Below, piece after piece: positions 1 through 11,899 of a stretch of 64,000 nucleotides of DNA; the stretch's first letter is position 1, and every line of letters starts with the position of its first letter. The stretch is from Lunularia cruciata. Its lineage: Eukaryota; Streptophyta; Marchantiopsida; Lunulariales; Lunulariaceae. Both the position numbers and the translations under genes were made by a program. The notes beneath the pieces are model-generated. The model worked only from the letters and a program-made list of their open reading frames with translations. It had not been told where the DNA came from and searched no databases. The stretch lies in contig OX419762.1 in assembly GCA_948567375.1 (NCBI GenBank), positions 14,328,001 through 14,392,000 of the forward strand, given 5' to 3'.

Positions 1-89
1 TTTGCTCCTCATCAAGGTTGCAAGATTTCTTTGATAGTCCTTGCCTATGGTATCATGTATCTAACTGTATCATGTACTGTTGTCTACAG

Positions 90-213
90 AGACGCAGGAG
101 TGAAGGGCTTGTTCACAGGTGTGGGCCCTCGAGTTGCCCGTGCCGGGCCATCAGTTGCCATTGTTGTGTCTTTTTATGAAGTAGTCAAATACTTCCTTGG
201 GACTACAACCTAA
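90..213 (+). CDS. MTM1: Mitochondrial carrier, MTM1/SLC25A39-like, terminal exon (partial)
   Basis: Last coding exon of a mitochondrial carrier protein. A pyrimidine-containing stretch ending in CTACAG (AG at 88-89) is a good acceptor. The exon starts with the third base of an Arg codon and reads DAGVKGLFTGVGPRVARAG, then a hydrophobic stretch ending in YEVVKYFL, then TAA at 211-213. The GLF-G--PRV-RAGPS pattern before the sixth transmembrane helix is typical of the carrier family. The wording matches the plant MTM1 (SLC25A39/40) branch best; in Arabidopsis MTM1 is linked to metal supply of mitochondrial MnSOD. Earlier exons lie outside the window. Bases 1-89 are the end of the preceding intron. 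An S-adenosylmethionine or other carrier is possible but fits less well. Confidence 0.8.
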
Positions 214-2058
214 GTTCTTGCTCAGTAGGACAAGAGACAAGCACGAGAACGCCAACTTCAAGTTTGGATGTGTTTGGAAGTTGGTTCAAAACTGACGCCT
301 GAATGGCAGTACACATCAAATTAGCCTGTTAAGATGGTGGTGGTCGGGCGGCACGGTGCCAGCAGGAACACTCTGTAGCTGTTATGCTGGTCAAGGAGAC
401 GTCAATCATTAACATATGTCCGGCTTGAAATATCGTATGGAAATTCTCTAGCCGGTAATTCAAGATCACGCCGCGTCGCAACAGGTCTTGCAGAAAACGC
501 AATCAAATCAGCAATCAAAGTTTTGTAGTTTTAGTTTACTCCCCCGTCCAACTGCTCTCGTTTGTGCACTGTGGAGGCTGGCCTGTAGACAATTTTCTCC
601 GCCTGATCCTCATAGTAAACTGGTAGAGCGCGCATAGGACGTTGGCAACATGATGGAGAGGAGTGTATTTACTACCATTTGACCCAGCGTGTAGATTGAT
701 GAGAACACCATGTCTATAAGAACTGTTCCAGGGAACTGCATGTAATAAGCTCATTTTATTCTGCCTGTCGTGTCGAAAGTGACCGGCTATATTTTATATT
801 TTTTGTAACTAGGACCAGTGTTCTGTATATGCACTGCTTTTCGCATTTATCAGATTCTTGTCTATCTTCGAAATGGGTGATTTCTAAAAGAAGCCCGAGA
901 ACGTAGAGTGTATTCGTTGTCCAGCAATCTTTAGAATCGCGAATGGAGGAAGATGGCAATCCGTGTGCAACTAAACTACCTTGTACTATATCTGGACCAT
1001 CATCTCAACGTGGAGGCTTACTATTACAGTCTGCCTGTTAACCTCCTTGTGTTCGTTGTCCTTGGACGTATGCGCGCATAGAGCACGAGGTGATATACAC
1101 ACTTCTGGTCATAACAGAGAGATATCACAACAGAGATGCAATCCAATTCGCCGAACTTCTCGCCTTGTCCGCAACTCTAAATGCCCTTGCTACTCGCAAT
1201 TCCACTTGCCCTATCGGCTCGCATTGCCCCTGCAATGAATGGTCCTGGTCAGCAAACTCAGGGGTCTTCATAGTAACTGCAACATTCATATGCAATGGAT
1301 GCTTCTTTTGTGAATAGCCTCAAGAGTGGTCTTCATAGTGAATGCAACATTCACCGTTCATGGGATGTATTTAGTGTGCTTACCCAATCCCTAATGCAAA
1401 ATCTGAATATTTGTACAGCATCTTTACAGTAACGTCAAGCAGCATCTTTACTTACTTACACCTGCATACTTAGTGGCTCAGATTTGCACGTTCTTAGTTT
1501 GCGTCGGATGTGTCCTCCGGGGTGGAAATCCCCCGTTTCACGAAAGGCTTCTGCTCTCAATTCAGATAGATTTGAGTAGGTAAGGTCCGCTCTGATTGCT
1601 TTCGTTCAGGAAGCCTCCCAACTGTAGAACACTTCTAAGTTTAAGAATGTGTACACCACCAGCTGTATGTCGTGGTCAAGGATGCAGGGCATTGCAACCA
1701 GAGGACTAAGCAAATTCGCAAAGATGTCAGCAGATTGAGAAACCCAATCTACTGAAATAGTAGTACTTGGCTTGATGGGGTCTTCCCACCCTTCTTGTTT
1801 TCACATGAGGTGGGGTGTTCGCTCCGTATTATTTGGTGTTGTTTTCATAGTATTGTTTTCATCCTAATACCTTCAGACTATGGTAATCTCTGCAACGGTG
1901 TCCAAACTTGGCAACAAAATTCGTTAGTCACGAGAAATTTGTCGATGAGGGGACACGGAAAGATTGATTTCTAAATCGGGAAAACGTACAACTCTTTCGG
2001 AAGTGCAGTGCAATTTGCAATGAGATAGCTTGCAAAGTGAAATAAATCTGCTGCTGTT
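214..2058. other. 3' UTR and intergenic DNA, no gene seen
   Basis: Downstream of the carrier stop codon I see no convincing coding region. A minus-strand ORF at 536-754 contains a short HGV-N-HAGSN--KYTPLHH stretch vaguely like an ankyrin repeat, but it is isolated and I do not call it. Near 1,776-1,800 a short copy of the retroelement 3'-tail motif (ggcttgatggggtcttccca) is visible. Confidence 0.5.
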
Positions 2059-2235
2059 TCACATTTTCTTCTGTCTTGACTGTTTGTGCCCGACTACGAG
2101 CCTTCGAATTTTGTTTGATTTTCGCCCTCCGGGTAGAGATGGTCCTTGACCTCTAAGGATAAAAGTAGCAGCAGCTCCGACTACTACAAATCCACCAATC
2201 AGTTTGATACCGCTCTCATAGCCTCCGCCCGCGGC
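2059..2235 (-). CDS. Possible terminal exon of an unknown membrane protein
   Basis: On the minus strand a candidate acceptor (ttaag) precedes 58 codons plus a stop. The peptide begins AAGGGYESG, has one hydrophobic segment (IKLIGGFVVVGAAATFIL), and ends in a basic tail rich in Lys, Arg and Gln. Composition and the single membrane-like helix look coding, but I do not recognise the family and no upstream exon was found. The sequence immediately upstream on this strand (from about 2,255) is a plus-strand retroelement copy. The exon is therefore either separated from its partners by an insertion in the intron or is a relic. Confidence 0.3.
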   Translation of the reverse strand, partial: AAGGGYESGIKLIGGFVVVGAAATFILRGQGPSLPGGRKSNKIRRLVVGHKQSRQKKM

Positions 2236-2254
2236 CTTAAATGTGATATTTTTC

Positions 2255-3295
2255 CAGATTCTTATTGCCAATTTGTGGTTGTTGATAGGCCAGTTTGGAA
2301 ATTTATGTGGCAAAGGTGGAGGAGGTATCCTATTTTCTCCATATGTTATTACGAGGTACAAGAGATAGTCTTTCCCCACGGGCACTAGAGGATTTTTCAT
2401 CTTTTGTTTCACTATTGTCAGATTGGACTAGAGGTTTCCAATCTTCCTTGATGGAGTTACAATGTGAGCATACATTATATTCTCTCTTAGTTGACTCATC
2501 TATTCCTCAGACTACTAGAGTATATTTTCGCTCATTATTCACTTGTGAGTGTGGTTCTACACTATATGTAGTAGCGGTCCACATGACACGGTGTCTTTTT
2601 GGAGGATCTAGGAAAGCTACCAATGATGCCATTAGGGACATAGTGTTTGCTATGGCACAAGAGAGTGCATACTTGGCTTGGAGGGAACATTCATATGCTT
2701 TGCAGACGACACATGTCAGGGCAGATTTATACTTGGTCCGAGATGATCAGGTGATAGTAGCGGATGTTATGGTTACGGACTTTACGCGGGATACAATTTT
2801 GGAGGGAATGATTACCCATCCTCCTAGATGGGCAGCGAGTGCAGTAGCAGGTCGCAAGGTCTCCAAGTAGAGGGGCATGTAGCGAGGTCACCTCCTTGTC
2901 CCTCTAGCCATGGAGTTATATGGAGCTATGGACACGGCATTTGAAACGTTTGTCAAGGAGTGCGCGAAAGCTTATCATGTTAGGTGCCTAAGGGTACCAC
3001 TCTCACTCTCATATTTTATAACATATTTTAGGCAACATGTGTCCATTGCTCTACAGAGAACAATCATTGGTGCAATCCATAAGAGAACAATCGCATTAGG
3101 TGATATTTCTTCAAATGCTCAAGTTGTAGACCATAAGACTTGCATAGTTGGGATATCTTAGGTGTAGTTGGTAGATTTCTCATCTAGACTCTATTGGGGC
3201 CTAGCCCCATTTTACGTTCATCTCTCCCTTGTACGGCTTGATGGGGTCTTCCCATCCTTCGTGTTCTCTCCGCTGTCGCCTTTTTCTTCATCTAC
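2255..3295 (+). mobile_element. 5'-truncated RLE-type non-LTR retrotransposon, copy 1
   Basis: C-terminal part of a non-LTR retrotransposon plus its 3' UTR. It is recognised by nucleotide and protein similarity to the longer minus-strand copy at 21.3-23.4 kb. The homologous part begins around 2,260. After the coding region comes a shared 3' tail (gggatatcttaggtg..., then tattggggcctagcccc, then ggcttgatggggtcttccca near 3,239-3,258). The 5' part with the reverse transcriptase is absent, as expected from incomplete target-primed reverse transcription. Target-site duplications were not resolved. Confidence 0.75.
2295..3161 (+). pseudogene. Retroelement C-terminal domain: CCHC zinc motif plus RLE-like region
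   Basis: An open frame of 191 codons (2,295-2,870) encodes, in order: a zinc-type motif CECGSTL...VHMTRC (C-x-C-x9-H-x3-C); a helix ending AIRDIVFAMA; a RADLYLV...VIVADVMVTD strand pair; and AGRKVSK near its end. After a stop the same product continues in another frame (2,910-3,161) with MELYGAMDTAFETFVKECAKA. A CCHC motif followed by a D...DV.V...K..K arrangement and an LELYG segment matches the CCHC plus restriction-like endonuclease layout of R2/CRE/Dualen-type non-LTR elements. The stop and frame break mark it as dead. The catalytic assignment is inference from motif spacing. Confidence 0.65.
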
Positions 3296-3333
3296 GTATC
3301 AATGGATTACTTTGTGAGCCCTGGATCGCCTAG

Positions 3334-3558
3334 ACAGGAGTCCTTTCATCTCCAAACTAGACGTTCGTCGATCACCGTTAATCCAAAGATCTTTCCTTAT
3401 GCATCTATGGATATAACGCACCTCCGAGACTTGTAAAACTATGTTCACAGGAGTCCTTTCATCTCCAAACTAGACGTTCGTCGATCACCGTTAATCCAAA
3501 GATCTTTCCTTATGCATCTATGGATATAACGCACCTCCGAGACTTGTAAAACTATGTT
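3334..3558. repeat. Perfect tandem duplication, 113-bp unit, two copies
   Basis: The block beginning acaggagtcctttcatctcc is repeated with a 113-bp period (ending aaaactatgtt at 3,445 and again at 3,558). I see no mismatch between the two units, so the duplication is very recent or an assembly artefact. It lies just downstream of retroelement copy 1. Confidence 0.9.
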
Positions 3559-3559
3559 G

Positions 3560-4600
3560 ACTTGGAATCAAGCACCTATGGATTAACGCACCTCGGATAG
3601 TTTATGGTGACAATGCCCATGATTTACAGTTGACTGGCAGTTCTAAACCAGCTCTACAAATTTTGCACTTGCCTTTGCACCTATTTGTGCTGATGATATA
3701 AACCAGCCCACTTTTTAGATTGTGAATCTGCGCAACGAACCACGACCGAATTGGATACGATAAGGGCAGTCAACTGATGGCAACTGACATCATAAATGAG
3801 ATGCTGTCAGCAAATGCACCTGTCTGTACCCGGCGGTTTGGAGGTTTATGTTGCTTAAGCAAATTACGGTTCAGGTTAATTAATCATCATGCGGCTTAAT
3901 TTTACAGCGTTGCGTCATGATCATTCAGCTTGTTGTAGCCGGTAGTTTGACTTCTAAAATTAAATTTTAGATTTTACTATAATTCTACCGGAGAAAGGTC
4001 AGTACCATAAAATTTAACGTGATATCCCATAGAGATCACAAGGTCTACAATTGATTAGATTGATTCAAGAAATATCAAAGATAAACCACAAAAGAGTAAT
4101 TAACATAACAACGTGATAATTTATAGAAATAGAGGGGAGTTTCGAAAAACGAAACTTATAGGGTTGTTACGGTAATGTGCTTCTTCCGTAAGGATATTGG
4201 CGGGGGTTCATAAAAACGTCAGCTCGCAAAATAAAACGGCCCGGAAAAAAGTTTTTAAAAGGGGGGCTGAGCCTTGTAGGGCCCTTTCAAAAACTACCTT
4301 AGATTGAAGAACTGAGGGTAATGAGAGGGATGGAGCAAAATAAATATGTTTAATGCAAACAGTTGTTTATTGCCATAGTGAGCTAGAAGGAGCAACGTGT
4401 CATTTCATGAGTTTGAATTTCATGTTTCAAGACTTCATATGTGACATTTAGTTTGTCCAGTCCAATGCTTGCAAGGAATTCCTGGTCCACTTTTTTCCTT
4501 ATTCATGTGTGGATTTTGGGGGTTTGAAGGGTTTGAACTTGCTCAAAATAGACGGTGTGTCTAAGGTGTTGGGCGGGCAATGTTTACAAATTGGTGTGCC
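3560..4600. other. AT-rich intergenic DNA with an old dispersed repeat
   Basis: No gene seen. Bases 3,780-3,860 (catcataaatgagatgctgtcagcaaatg...) resemble 28,990-29,070, downstream of the intact dioxygenase, so this is a fragment of a dispersed low-copy repeat. Confidence 0.4.
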
Positions 4601-4610
4601 GACTCTGAGT

Positions 4611-4666
4611 TCATAAAATTTGGAGAAATTACTTGAATTCATAAACTTTGGAGAAATTACTTGAAT
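4611..4666. repeat. 28-bp tandem duplication
   Basis: tcataaaatttggagaaatt followed by acttgaat is repeated once with a 28-bp period and one clear change. Confidence 0.8.
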
Positions 4667-4730
4667 GTGCACCACCATCCTTGGATTGAAAACAGGGCCA
4701 TGGTAGACACTCCTCTTCATTCTATTTCTC

Positions 4731-6110
4731 TTGTCCCCTCTCCCTCCGAAAGAGAATGTGATTCTTCCTTCTCCCAAATCAATTCATGTTCTATATATTA
4801 TTGAAGGATTACAAGCACTAGCAAAAATGGTGTCTACTGCTTCTTCAATGGTGATTACTCAAAAGGTGATGGAGATAGGTTTAGGATGGTCACACATCAC
4901 TATGTGCAGATTGTGTACCATTTGGAAAATCCAAACATTTCAAACAGATTCATGAAGGCTTCACAAAAGAGCCTATTGCAAAAAATATAGTGTTTACTGA
5001 CACGGTTTCATTTTGGTAAGATTAGGAAGGGGTTTCTTGAGTCCATGAATGGAGACAAATTGCAAAAGAAATGTGCACCATATATGAAGTTGTATAAATG
5101 TGCTTGAGAGTGGAAGGATAAACAATGGTGAAGGTCTCATTGATAAGGAGATTATATGAGTGTGGTCCACTTCAGAGCAGAAATTGAATAATAAGTGCAC
5201 CTTTTTTATAGAATAGATGTGTTGTGTGGAAATAGGGCAAATATTTCTCCTCCTTCATTGGTTAGTTTGGAGATTAAAAGTGAAGTGAATATTTCTAACC
5301 ACTTGTGTTGAGATAATATTAGATGTAGAGTCTAACCCAAGAAGTGGAAGAGAATGTTGGAGGCAAATGGAATCCCTTGTCAAGAATTGAGGGAGATAAT
5401 CCCCTCCCAACTATTATCCTTAGTATGCAAGGGGTGGATGAAGATATGGCCGATGCAAGGGAAGAATACAATGGTTGGGATTTTTCCTCAACTGAATTTA
5501 CTCCCATCGAACCCAAGTATGGACCATCTGCAAGAGTCCAAGAAGAGATTTTGGAATATGTGCCATCATCAAGAGCTCAAGAAGAGATCCATGTAAGGGC
5601 CAAGGAGGAGGAGATGTGCACAAGAGCACAAGAAGAAATTCTTAGTGGAGGAGACAGAGAAGGTGAAATAGGCGGGGAATCAAGGAAGAAGACTCTCTAG
5701 AGGTAATTGTAAGCCAAGTCACCAAGTGAATTCATTTGCTCAAGGTATGGCCAGTCATACAAATTCAAGAGTGAGAGTCTCGAATCAAGAGAAAGGTTGA
5801 GAATGGCTAAGATAAACAGTGAAATTCAAGAAGACTAAGAAAATATGCTTGAATCAAGAAGCCAAGAAGCTAAAGGTAGAAATAGGAAAGCTCAAGGTAG
5901 AAGTAAAGAGAATCAAAGCTAAAGAAAGAGACAAAGAGGTTGAAAGTAGAAGCTGAGTGTTTGAAAGTTGAAGTTGAGAATATGAAGAGAGCAAAGAAGA
6001 TATAGTCAAAATCTGAAAAGTCCAAATTGGAAGTCACGGAAGCAAAATCAGAATGCGTCTATGATATGACAATGAAATTAAAAAAAAAGCCAATTAACCT
6101 TGAAGGACAT
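4731..6110 (+). pseudogene. Coiled-coil-coding relic, probably element-derived
   Basis: Plus-strand frames with many stops. One surviving ORF (5,344-5,700, 118 codons) contains four spaced copies of an R-(A/V)-QEEI-type motif. Further on (about 5,860-6,110) Lys/Glu-rich heptad-like peptide (KVEAECLKVEVENMK) continues between stops. This looks like a decayed long coiled-coil protein. Similar coiled-coil relics occur at 18.4-19.2 kb and 43.0-43.5 kb. No enzyme domain or known family recognised. Confidence 0.35.
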
Positions 6111-6828
6111 AAAATAACTCATAAGTGCCTATTTGGGAGGTAGGTTATGGTCATGCCTATGATGGTATAGGAAGTAACAATCCTGTGGTTAGTGTAGGTA
6201 CAATGGGGGAATACCAAGACTTCAAGTATGGGAGTGATAGTGATTCTCCTAATGTGTAAACATGTGAATTGGAATAAATATATTGAAATTGTCACAATGT
6301 CAAATTGTTTATGCTTTGTGTGTCAAATTGTTAATGCTTGTGAGATCAAGCATGCAAATTTTTTTCATGGGTTTTGCTTTGTATATTCCATAACTAAAAG
6401 CTTGCATACCAAACTATTTTCTTTTGGTTGCAAAACATGATATAATTGAATTTGTGAATTAGCTTGTAGCATTCAAGAAACTAAACTACTCAACTACTTT
6501 GTTTTAAGTGTAATTGAAAAATCAACTTCTCCAAGTGTTATTGAGAGAAACATGAACCAAATCTGGCCAACATTGACTCAAAGCAGAATTTCAATCATAA
6601 ATTGTTAGTTATGAGATGCCCAACCCAGTCAAAGCAAAATTTCAATCATAAAATGCAAAGTATGAGATGCTTAGCCCACTCTATTTTCTTTATGTGCCGC
6701 TGGTCCAATTGCTGTTGGTTCCAAACAAGTTCTAGCTTTTGTGCTTCCAGCTTCCAACTCATGTTCTACCCAATGTTTCCCATATGTACTTGCAGTTCTT
6801 GATTACTATGTTCATATGAAAACATGTT

Positions 6829-6960
6829 GTGACAACCTCATCTCTTTCCAAAGTGCACCTTTTTTTTCAGCTTCCTTAGTTTAATAAGAAAGACAAAGAA
6901 ATAGTTGGTTAGTAGGGCATATGGGAGGTTTATATTGATTGCCTTCCACCTTGTTTTCCA
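6829..6960 (+). repeat. Dispersed repeat, copy 1 of a direct pair
   Basis: The block containing ctctttccaaagtgcacctt, followed by aagaaatagttggttag, recurs in the same orientation at 15,703-15,825 with moderate divergence. The two copies bracket about 8.7 kb that includes the gag-like and Harbinger relics. They could be remains of element ends, but long terminal repeats were not demonstrated. Confidence 0.6.
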
Positions 6961-7429
6961 GGCAAAGAATTTGTTGAGGGCCATGTTAGCTGTGGGCAAG
7001 GAACTACTATAGGAATTGAAGTACAAAACTATCATTAACGGGCAAGTAATTGGAGAAAGTTCAACACTATAGGCATTGTACAATCCAAATTTGGGTGTAA
7101 TATTGAAAGGATAGCACGGAACATAGACGTACAAACATAAGTTTCATACTCAAACTCCGATGCTCCAAAGGAGCACCTTCTCTTCATTATATAGACAAAG
7201 AGGATCTCCTCCAAGGAAGCTCCACCGTAGGATTAGGCATATAGATAGGTGACATGTCAGCAAGCTCCACACTTGGATTAATTACTTGGATCTAGACATG
7301 TCAGTCCTGGTCCTTTCTGGTTGGTCAAACAAGCTTTGACCAAAGGGAATCTTTTAATGAATCTTCTTGTAGGAATTTCAAAATCATGTGGGTGAGGTAC
7401 CGTTGGAAAGCTCTTGACAAGACAAACCA

Positions 7430-7431
<2 letters not shown>

Positions 7432-7520
<89 letters not shown>
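7432..7520. repeat. (GA)n microsatellite, about 44 units
   Basis: Uninterrupted GA dinucleotide run of about 89 bp. It creates artificial open frames of alternating Arg-Glu on the plus strand and Leu-Ser on the minus strand, which are not genes. Confidence 0.98.
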
Positions 7521-7523
<3 letters not shown>

Positions 7524-7618
7524 AGACCAACCTTTCCTGTGTTGAGGAGGGGGGAGGGGAATTTCTACATTTTTGAGGCCTAATGCATCCGTTTAGGCCT
7601 TTGAAATTGCTTTTAAAG

Positions 7619-7925
7619 ATTTCAAGCATATTTTTGTTCCTACTCTATTAGTAGAAGTCCCCTTTTGGTGATACCTCTTTTTGATCTTTTTAGTCCATCA
7701 TGTGTAACATCCTTCCAAATGTTACCAAACCAATTCTCACCTTTAAATCATATGTCTAGCTATTGATCCTAAGGTTTTCAAGTCTATTTTGGTTTCTACC
7801 CTATCAGTAGAAGTACTCTTTTGGTGATACTTCTATCTGATCTATTTTCTCCATCATGCATAAAATCATTCCAAATGTTACCAAACTGAATTTCACATCT
7901 AGATCATATGGCTAGCTCTTGGTAT
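7619..7925. repeat. Imperfect tandem duplication, about 159-bp unit
   Basis: The block from tttcaagcatatttttgttc through ttccaaatgttaccaaacc is repeated from 7,778 (tttcaagtctattttggttt) with many point changes. No coding content recognised. The flanking 7,926-8,600 holds no gene that I can see. Confidence 0.75.
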
Positions 7926-8639
7926 TAAAGTAGGACATCTTTCTTGCAAGATAGAGATCTATTGCGGGATTCCTCTCTATGAGACACACAAGGAAGCATG
8001 CCAAGATTGCCATAGGCATGTAATATAGTAGAGAAAGGTTAGGTAGGAAATTAATGCAAAGGTGGTGTACTAACAAAGTCAGGTAGTGTAATCTAGATTA
8101 GAATCAAGGATTAGGAGCCAATTGACATTTAGGGGGGGTGGCAATTGAAGGAGATGGCCACCGCAGAAGAAGTATTAGGGAGGAAGTAGAAAATAATTTT
8201 AGGGTTCAACTCCACCTATATAAGTGAGCTTACCCCACTATGTTGGGGTTGATTTATTCATGGGTTGATTGATAGGCTATCTAGCAAGACAAGACTAAGT
8301 GTTAGCTAGTTGAGAGGAGGATGCTGCATGATAGAGGAAGGCCATTAAGTAGTATTGGAGTGTCCCTCATAAGACCGGTGGTGATAATCATGTTATATGT
8401 GTAAACTTGTAGTCAATATCTAAAAAACCTAAACACCTTCATCCCATCTTTTTCTTTGGGATACATGTATGGATGAGTACTATAAAGATTGAGGAGAGAA
8501 ATAGAAGAATGGAAGATTGGAGTGAAAGATCCCATTGCGACTCTTGAATGTAGGATAACCTTGAATTCCTAGCATGAGCTTGGGCTTTGGTATTTATAAG
8601 AAATATACAAGGCTCTTGAGAAGCTTCTTAGGAAGCTTC

Positions 8640-8775
8640 CTAAAAGTAGCATTCTTAGAGTGCAAGCTAAGCTAGTCAAGAAACTTCCCAAGAGATTTCC
8701 TTCTAGAAGCCATCTACTTAGCATGCAAGCTAAGCTAGCCAAGAAGCTTTCCAAGAAGCTTCCTCCTAGAAGTTA
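8640..8775. repeat. Imperfect 63-bp tandem repeat
   Basis: tgcaagctaagctag recurs at 8,661 and 8,724, each followed by a variant of caagaaactt/cc aagag. Because 63 is a multiple of three the repeat stays open and gives a 21-residue basic peptide repeat, MQAKL-KKL, on the plus strand. I regard the peptide as incidental. Confidence 0.7.
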
Positions 8776-9293
8776 CCACTTGGTATATATATTATCCAAT
8801 ACTTGGAAGGTACTAAGAAGCTTCATAGATACTTCTAGAATATTCTTATAATTCTTGGCTAATTGGTCTATTTACTATTTTTTTAGTCTTGACTAACTCA
8901 TCTGTAAACTCTATATTGTTACAAGTAGCATTTCAATGTGTGATTATGCCACATGTATGATGTAGTACTAGTGCTAATCCTTCATAATCTTGGTCTTGCT
9001 ACGAGATGTTCTATAGTTCTCATGTAGTGCTAGAATTGATTAAAAGACAATGACAACCAAGGAGGTCAAAGGACTCACAAGGATGATAGATTTGAAAGGC
9101 ATCTTTGGGTTAAGTGTCCAATGATAAACCTTGTCCTATAGCATGGATATGTTTGCTATGAGAATCTTTCACATAGTTCCTCCCTGATCTCAAAGAAGGG
9201 CCGGCCTCAAAAGGGCTATCCCGCAATTCCCTTGTCCCGTAGCATCCCTATGGGATTGGTTGAACCCACCAACACTTTTGGCACTACTATTCG

Positions 9294-11010
9294 TTGACTC
9301 ATATGTCTTCTCCACTCCCTTCTATAACTTGCACTAGCCATCAATATCCACTACCACCCCATAAGGATGTGGTTGTTTCTAGTTTGGGAGAAGCATTCCC
9401 AATTATGTTGAGAACAATATTTGTTTTTGGTTTGATAGAGGCGTTACCTCTCATATCTACAAATGCAACCATTTTTGGTTTGAGAGATGCCTTAACTCCT
9501 ACTTTTATAGGAAAACCTATGACAAGCAAGGGAAGTATTACTTATTATTTTTGGAAATACTACTGAATTCAATTTGGAGGAAGCATTACCTTCCAACTCA
9601 ACAAGGGAGAAATTTTTGAATCAAAGGGAAGCACTACCTATTGTTTCCATAGATACTTGGTTTTTCAAATGGTTGAAGCATTACCTCTTGTGTTCACCAA
9701 TACCATTGCAAAATCCCAAATTCAAGTGATTTTTCCATTAATAGAAAGTACTTCTGCCCAAGGGAATCCCTGTACTTTGGCATCACATCAGATAGCTGCT
9801 CAAGCCTCTTCAACAATACTAATCTCGACTCTTGCAGTTCTTGTAACCTTGGCTACAATGACTTCAACTTTGGGAGGCAGAAAAAAATGCATACGACTTG
9901 GTACAATATTCTTTATAGAACAAGAAGATTTTGAGTCATTCTTGCAAATGTTTGTATGGCATGAAATATAATGGATGATGCTTCCATGGCACAACATATT
10001 GGCCAATGCTTTATCAAATTTGCACAACAATGGTTCAGCAGCCTTGTTCCTACCATGAGGATGAGCTATGTGTTGATATGAACAGAAGCACAACACAAAT
10101 ACATCTTGCCAAGACAACAAGAACAACTTAGGGACAAAATAAATTGATTATGCAAAGGACAAAATGAAATCAAGCATGCATTCATTCAAAATCTCCAATA
10201 CATAGCATCAATGATAACCCCAACTCCAAACCATACTATGACTCTCATGTAGTTTATGGATGCTCTACGTAGGGATATCTAAAACTTTCTAATTTACAAC
10301 AAGGTTGCAAATCTAGCCCAAGCGTTCAAGGAAGCATGCTATTGGGCTGAAGTTAATGAGTGGGATATGGCCTTGCCACAACCTTGCTCCATCATCCCAA
10401 GATTTAAGGGAAGTGTAATGCATAACCTTTATGCTATTACTCAATGATTCTCACTATCAAATTATTTCTATGAGAGAAATCCCGTTGTTGTGCTTGCATA
10501 GTATGTGGGAATGCAACCATTTCTCTTATATGATCACTTGCTCATGATAACTTCTACAGTTCCTCTTGTAACTCCAATAGCACTATCAATTTTCATAGCT
10601 ACCTTTTTTCCCATAATAACCACCAAGATGGAAGATATTTTGCTAAAGTTAGAATGCCTCATAAATCTTTACCTAGCACAACAACCTAAAGTTTGAAACC
10701 CAATAAACACTACCATCATAAACACTACCATCATAATCATACCCTCTCCTCCCAACCGTAGGTAAACACAAGGTTATGAGAGATAATCAACTTGGTGAGA
10801 ATTCCCAATCATAGACTTGGGTTGGAAGATTACCCACTAAGGAGGAACAACTTAAATAAATATTCTAAAATGAATTTCTATCTACCCTACTCACTTATTG
10901 TCCTATGGCCACCACCTTCTTACACTCTCACACTAAGAATGCCAATTTGCTCTCCTTCCTTAGATGTTCCTAACCTAGATGCATCTACTTTGAATATTTT
11001 AAAAATGCTG
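9294..11010 (+). mobile_element. Decayed gag-like retroelement region
   Basis: Plus-strand fragments in shifting frames. From 9,294 a peptide contains repeated (E/D)AL-P units (FGLIEALPLISTN, then GLRDALTPTF, then LEEALPSNST). Around 9,905-10,060 the frames read EDFESFLQMFVWHE and, nearby, AQHILANALSNLH. Around 10,255-10,400 they read DALRRDI-NFLIYNKVANLAQAF. The latter two recall the helical capsid/gag region of plant LTR retrotransposons, but no protease or polymerase is preserved nearby. The assignment is tentative; stops and frameshifts are frequent. 11,011-11,890 shows further short basic fragments with nothing recognisable. Confidence 0.35.
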
Positions 11011-11899
11011 CTTAAATCTTAATTACTACCTACTTCTTATGCTATAATACAACAACTCATAGAATAGTTTTCCTGTGCTCCTTTAACTAGCAAGCCCATA
11101 GAGAAGGTCCCATAACACTTCTCTACTTCTCTTGCACTTGGGCTTAGTCAGCCTATAGAGGTCCTCTCCCACAGCCCCATACAATCCCATAATCCTTCAC
11201 TATCTTGATTGTTGTACCATCCCGTAGATGGTTTCTTGCCCCTCAAACTTGGTACATTTGCCCAACCAACATCTAGGAAGATATGATATGGGTAAGATGG
11301 AATCTCTAAAGATAGTCAACAAGTTTGTTGTACTAAGCAAACATTATAGTCTAAGGTTGATAAGAAATCTAAGCCGAAGGCCCCAAAGCAAGAATCTAAT
11401 ACCAAATTCTCAAAGGGTTGGTCATATACTTCATCCTTGTAACATGCAAGACTTTAGCTACCAACTTCATAGAGCAATCAATAACCCTACAATGTGGAGA
11501 TACAAAAGCAAACTTGTGAAGAAAACAAAAATTTATCACATCAATGTGAGAACAAAAATCCACTTGGTTCATGATGGAAAGTAAGACAAGTTTTCATAAT
11601 GGAGGATCTAGTTTCCTCAAGATTTCTTAGGGTTTGATCAGCATTCACTATTGGATAGTTCATGATCTTCTTCTAGATCTGCAACTTCCAACTCCTCCCA
11701 CAAGTAGTTTTTTTTATCAAATAATTATGCAAGATAATACATGTACTAATCCACTACAACAAGTATGAATTCCTCCTTCTATTGTTCAATTGTTTTTTGA
11801 TCTCTTGCAAAGAATGCCATCTAGCCTTCAAAATGCCAATATAGTGTACTATCACTATCATATCTATCATTTAGTACTCTAGTTCAAGCTACACACTCA

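Noticed and set aside
536-754. Possible ankyrin-repeat fragment (minus)
   Set aside because: Only one half-repeat-like phrase, no second repeat or continuing exon found.
7384-7629. Long Leu-Ser and Arg-Glu repeat proteins
   Set aside because: Purely the translation of the GA microsatellite on either strand; no independent coding signal.
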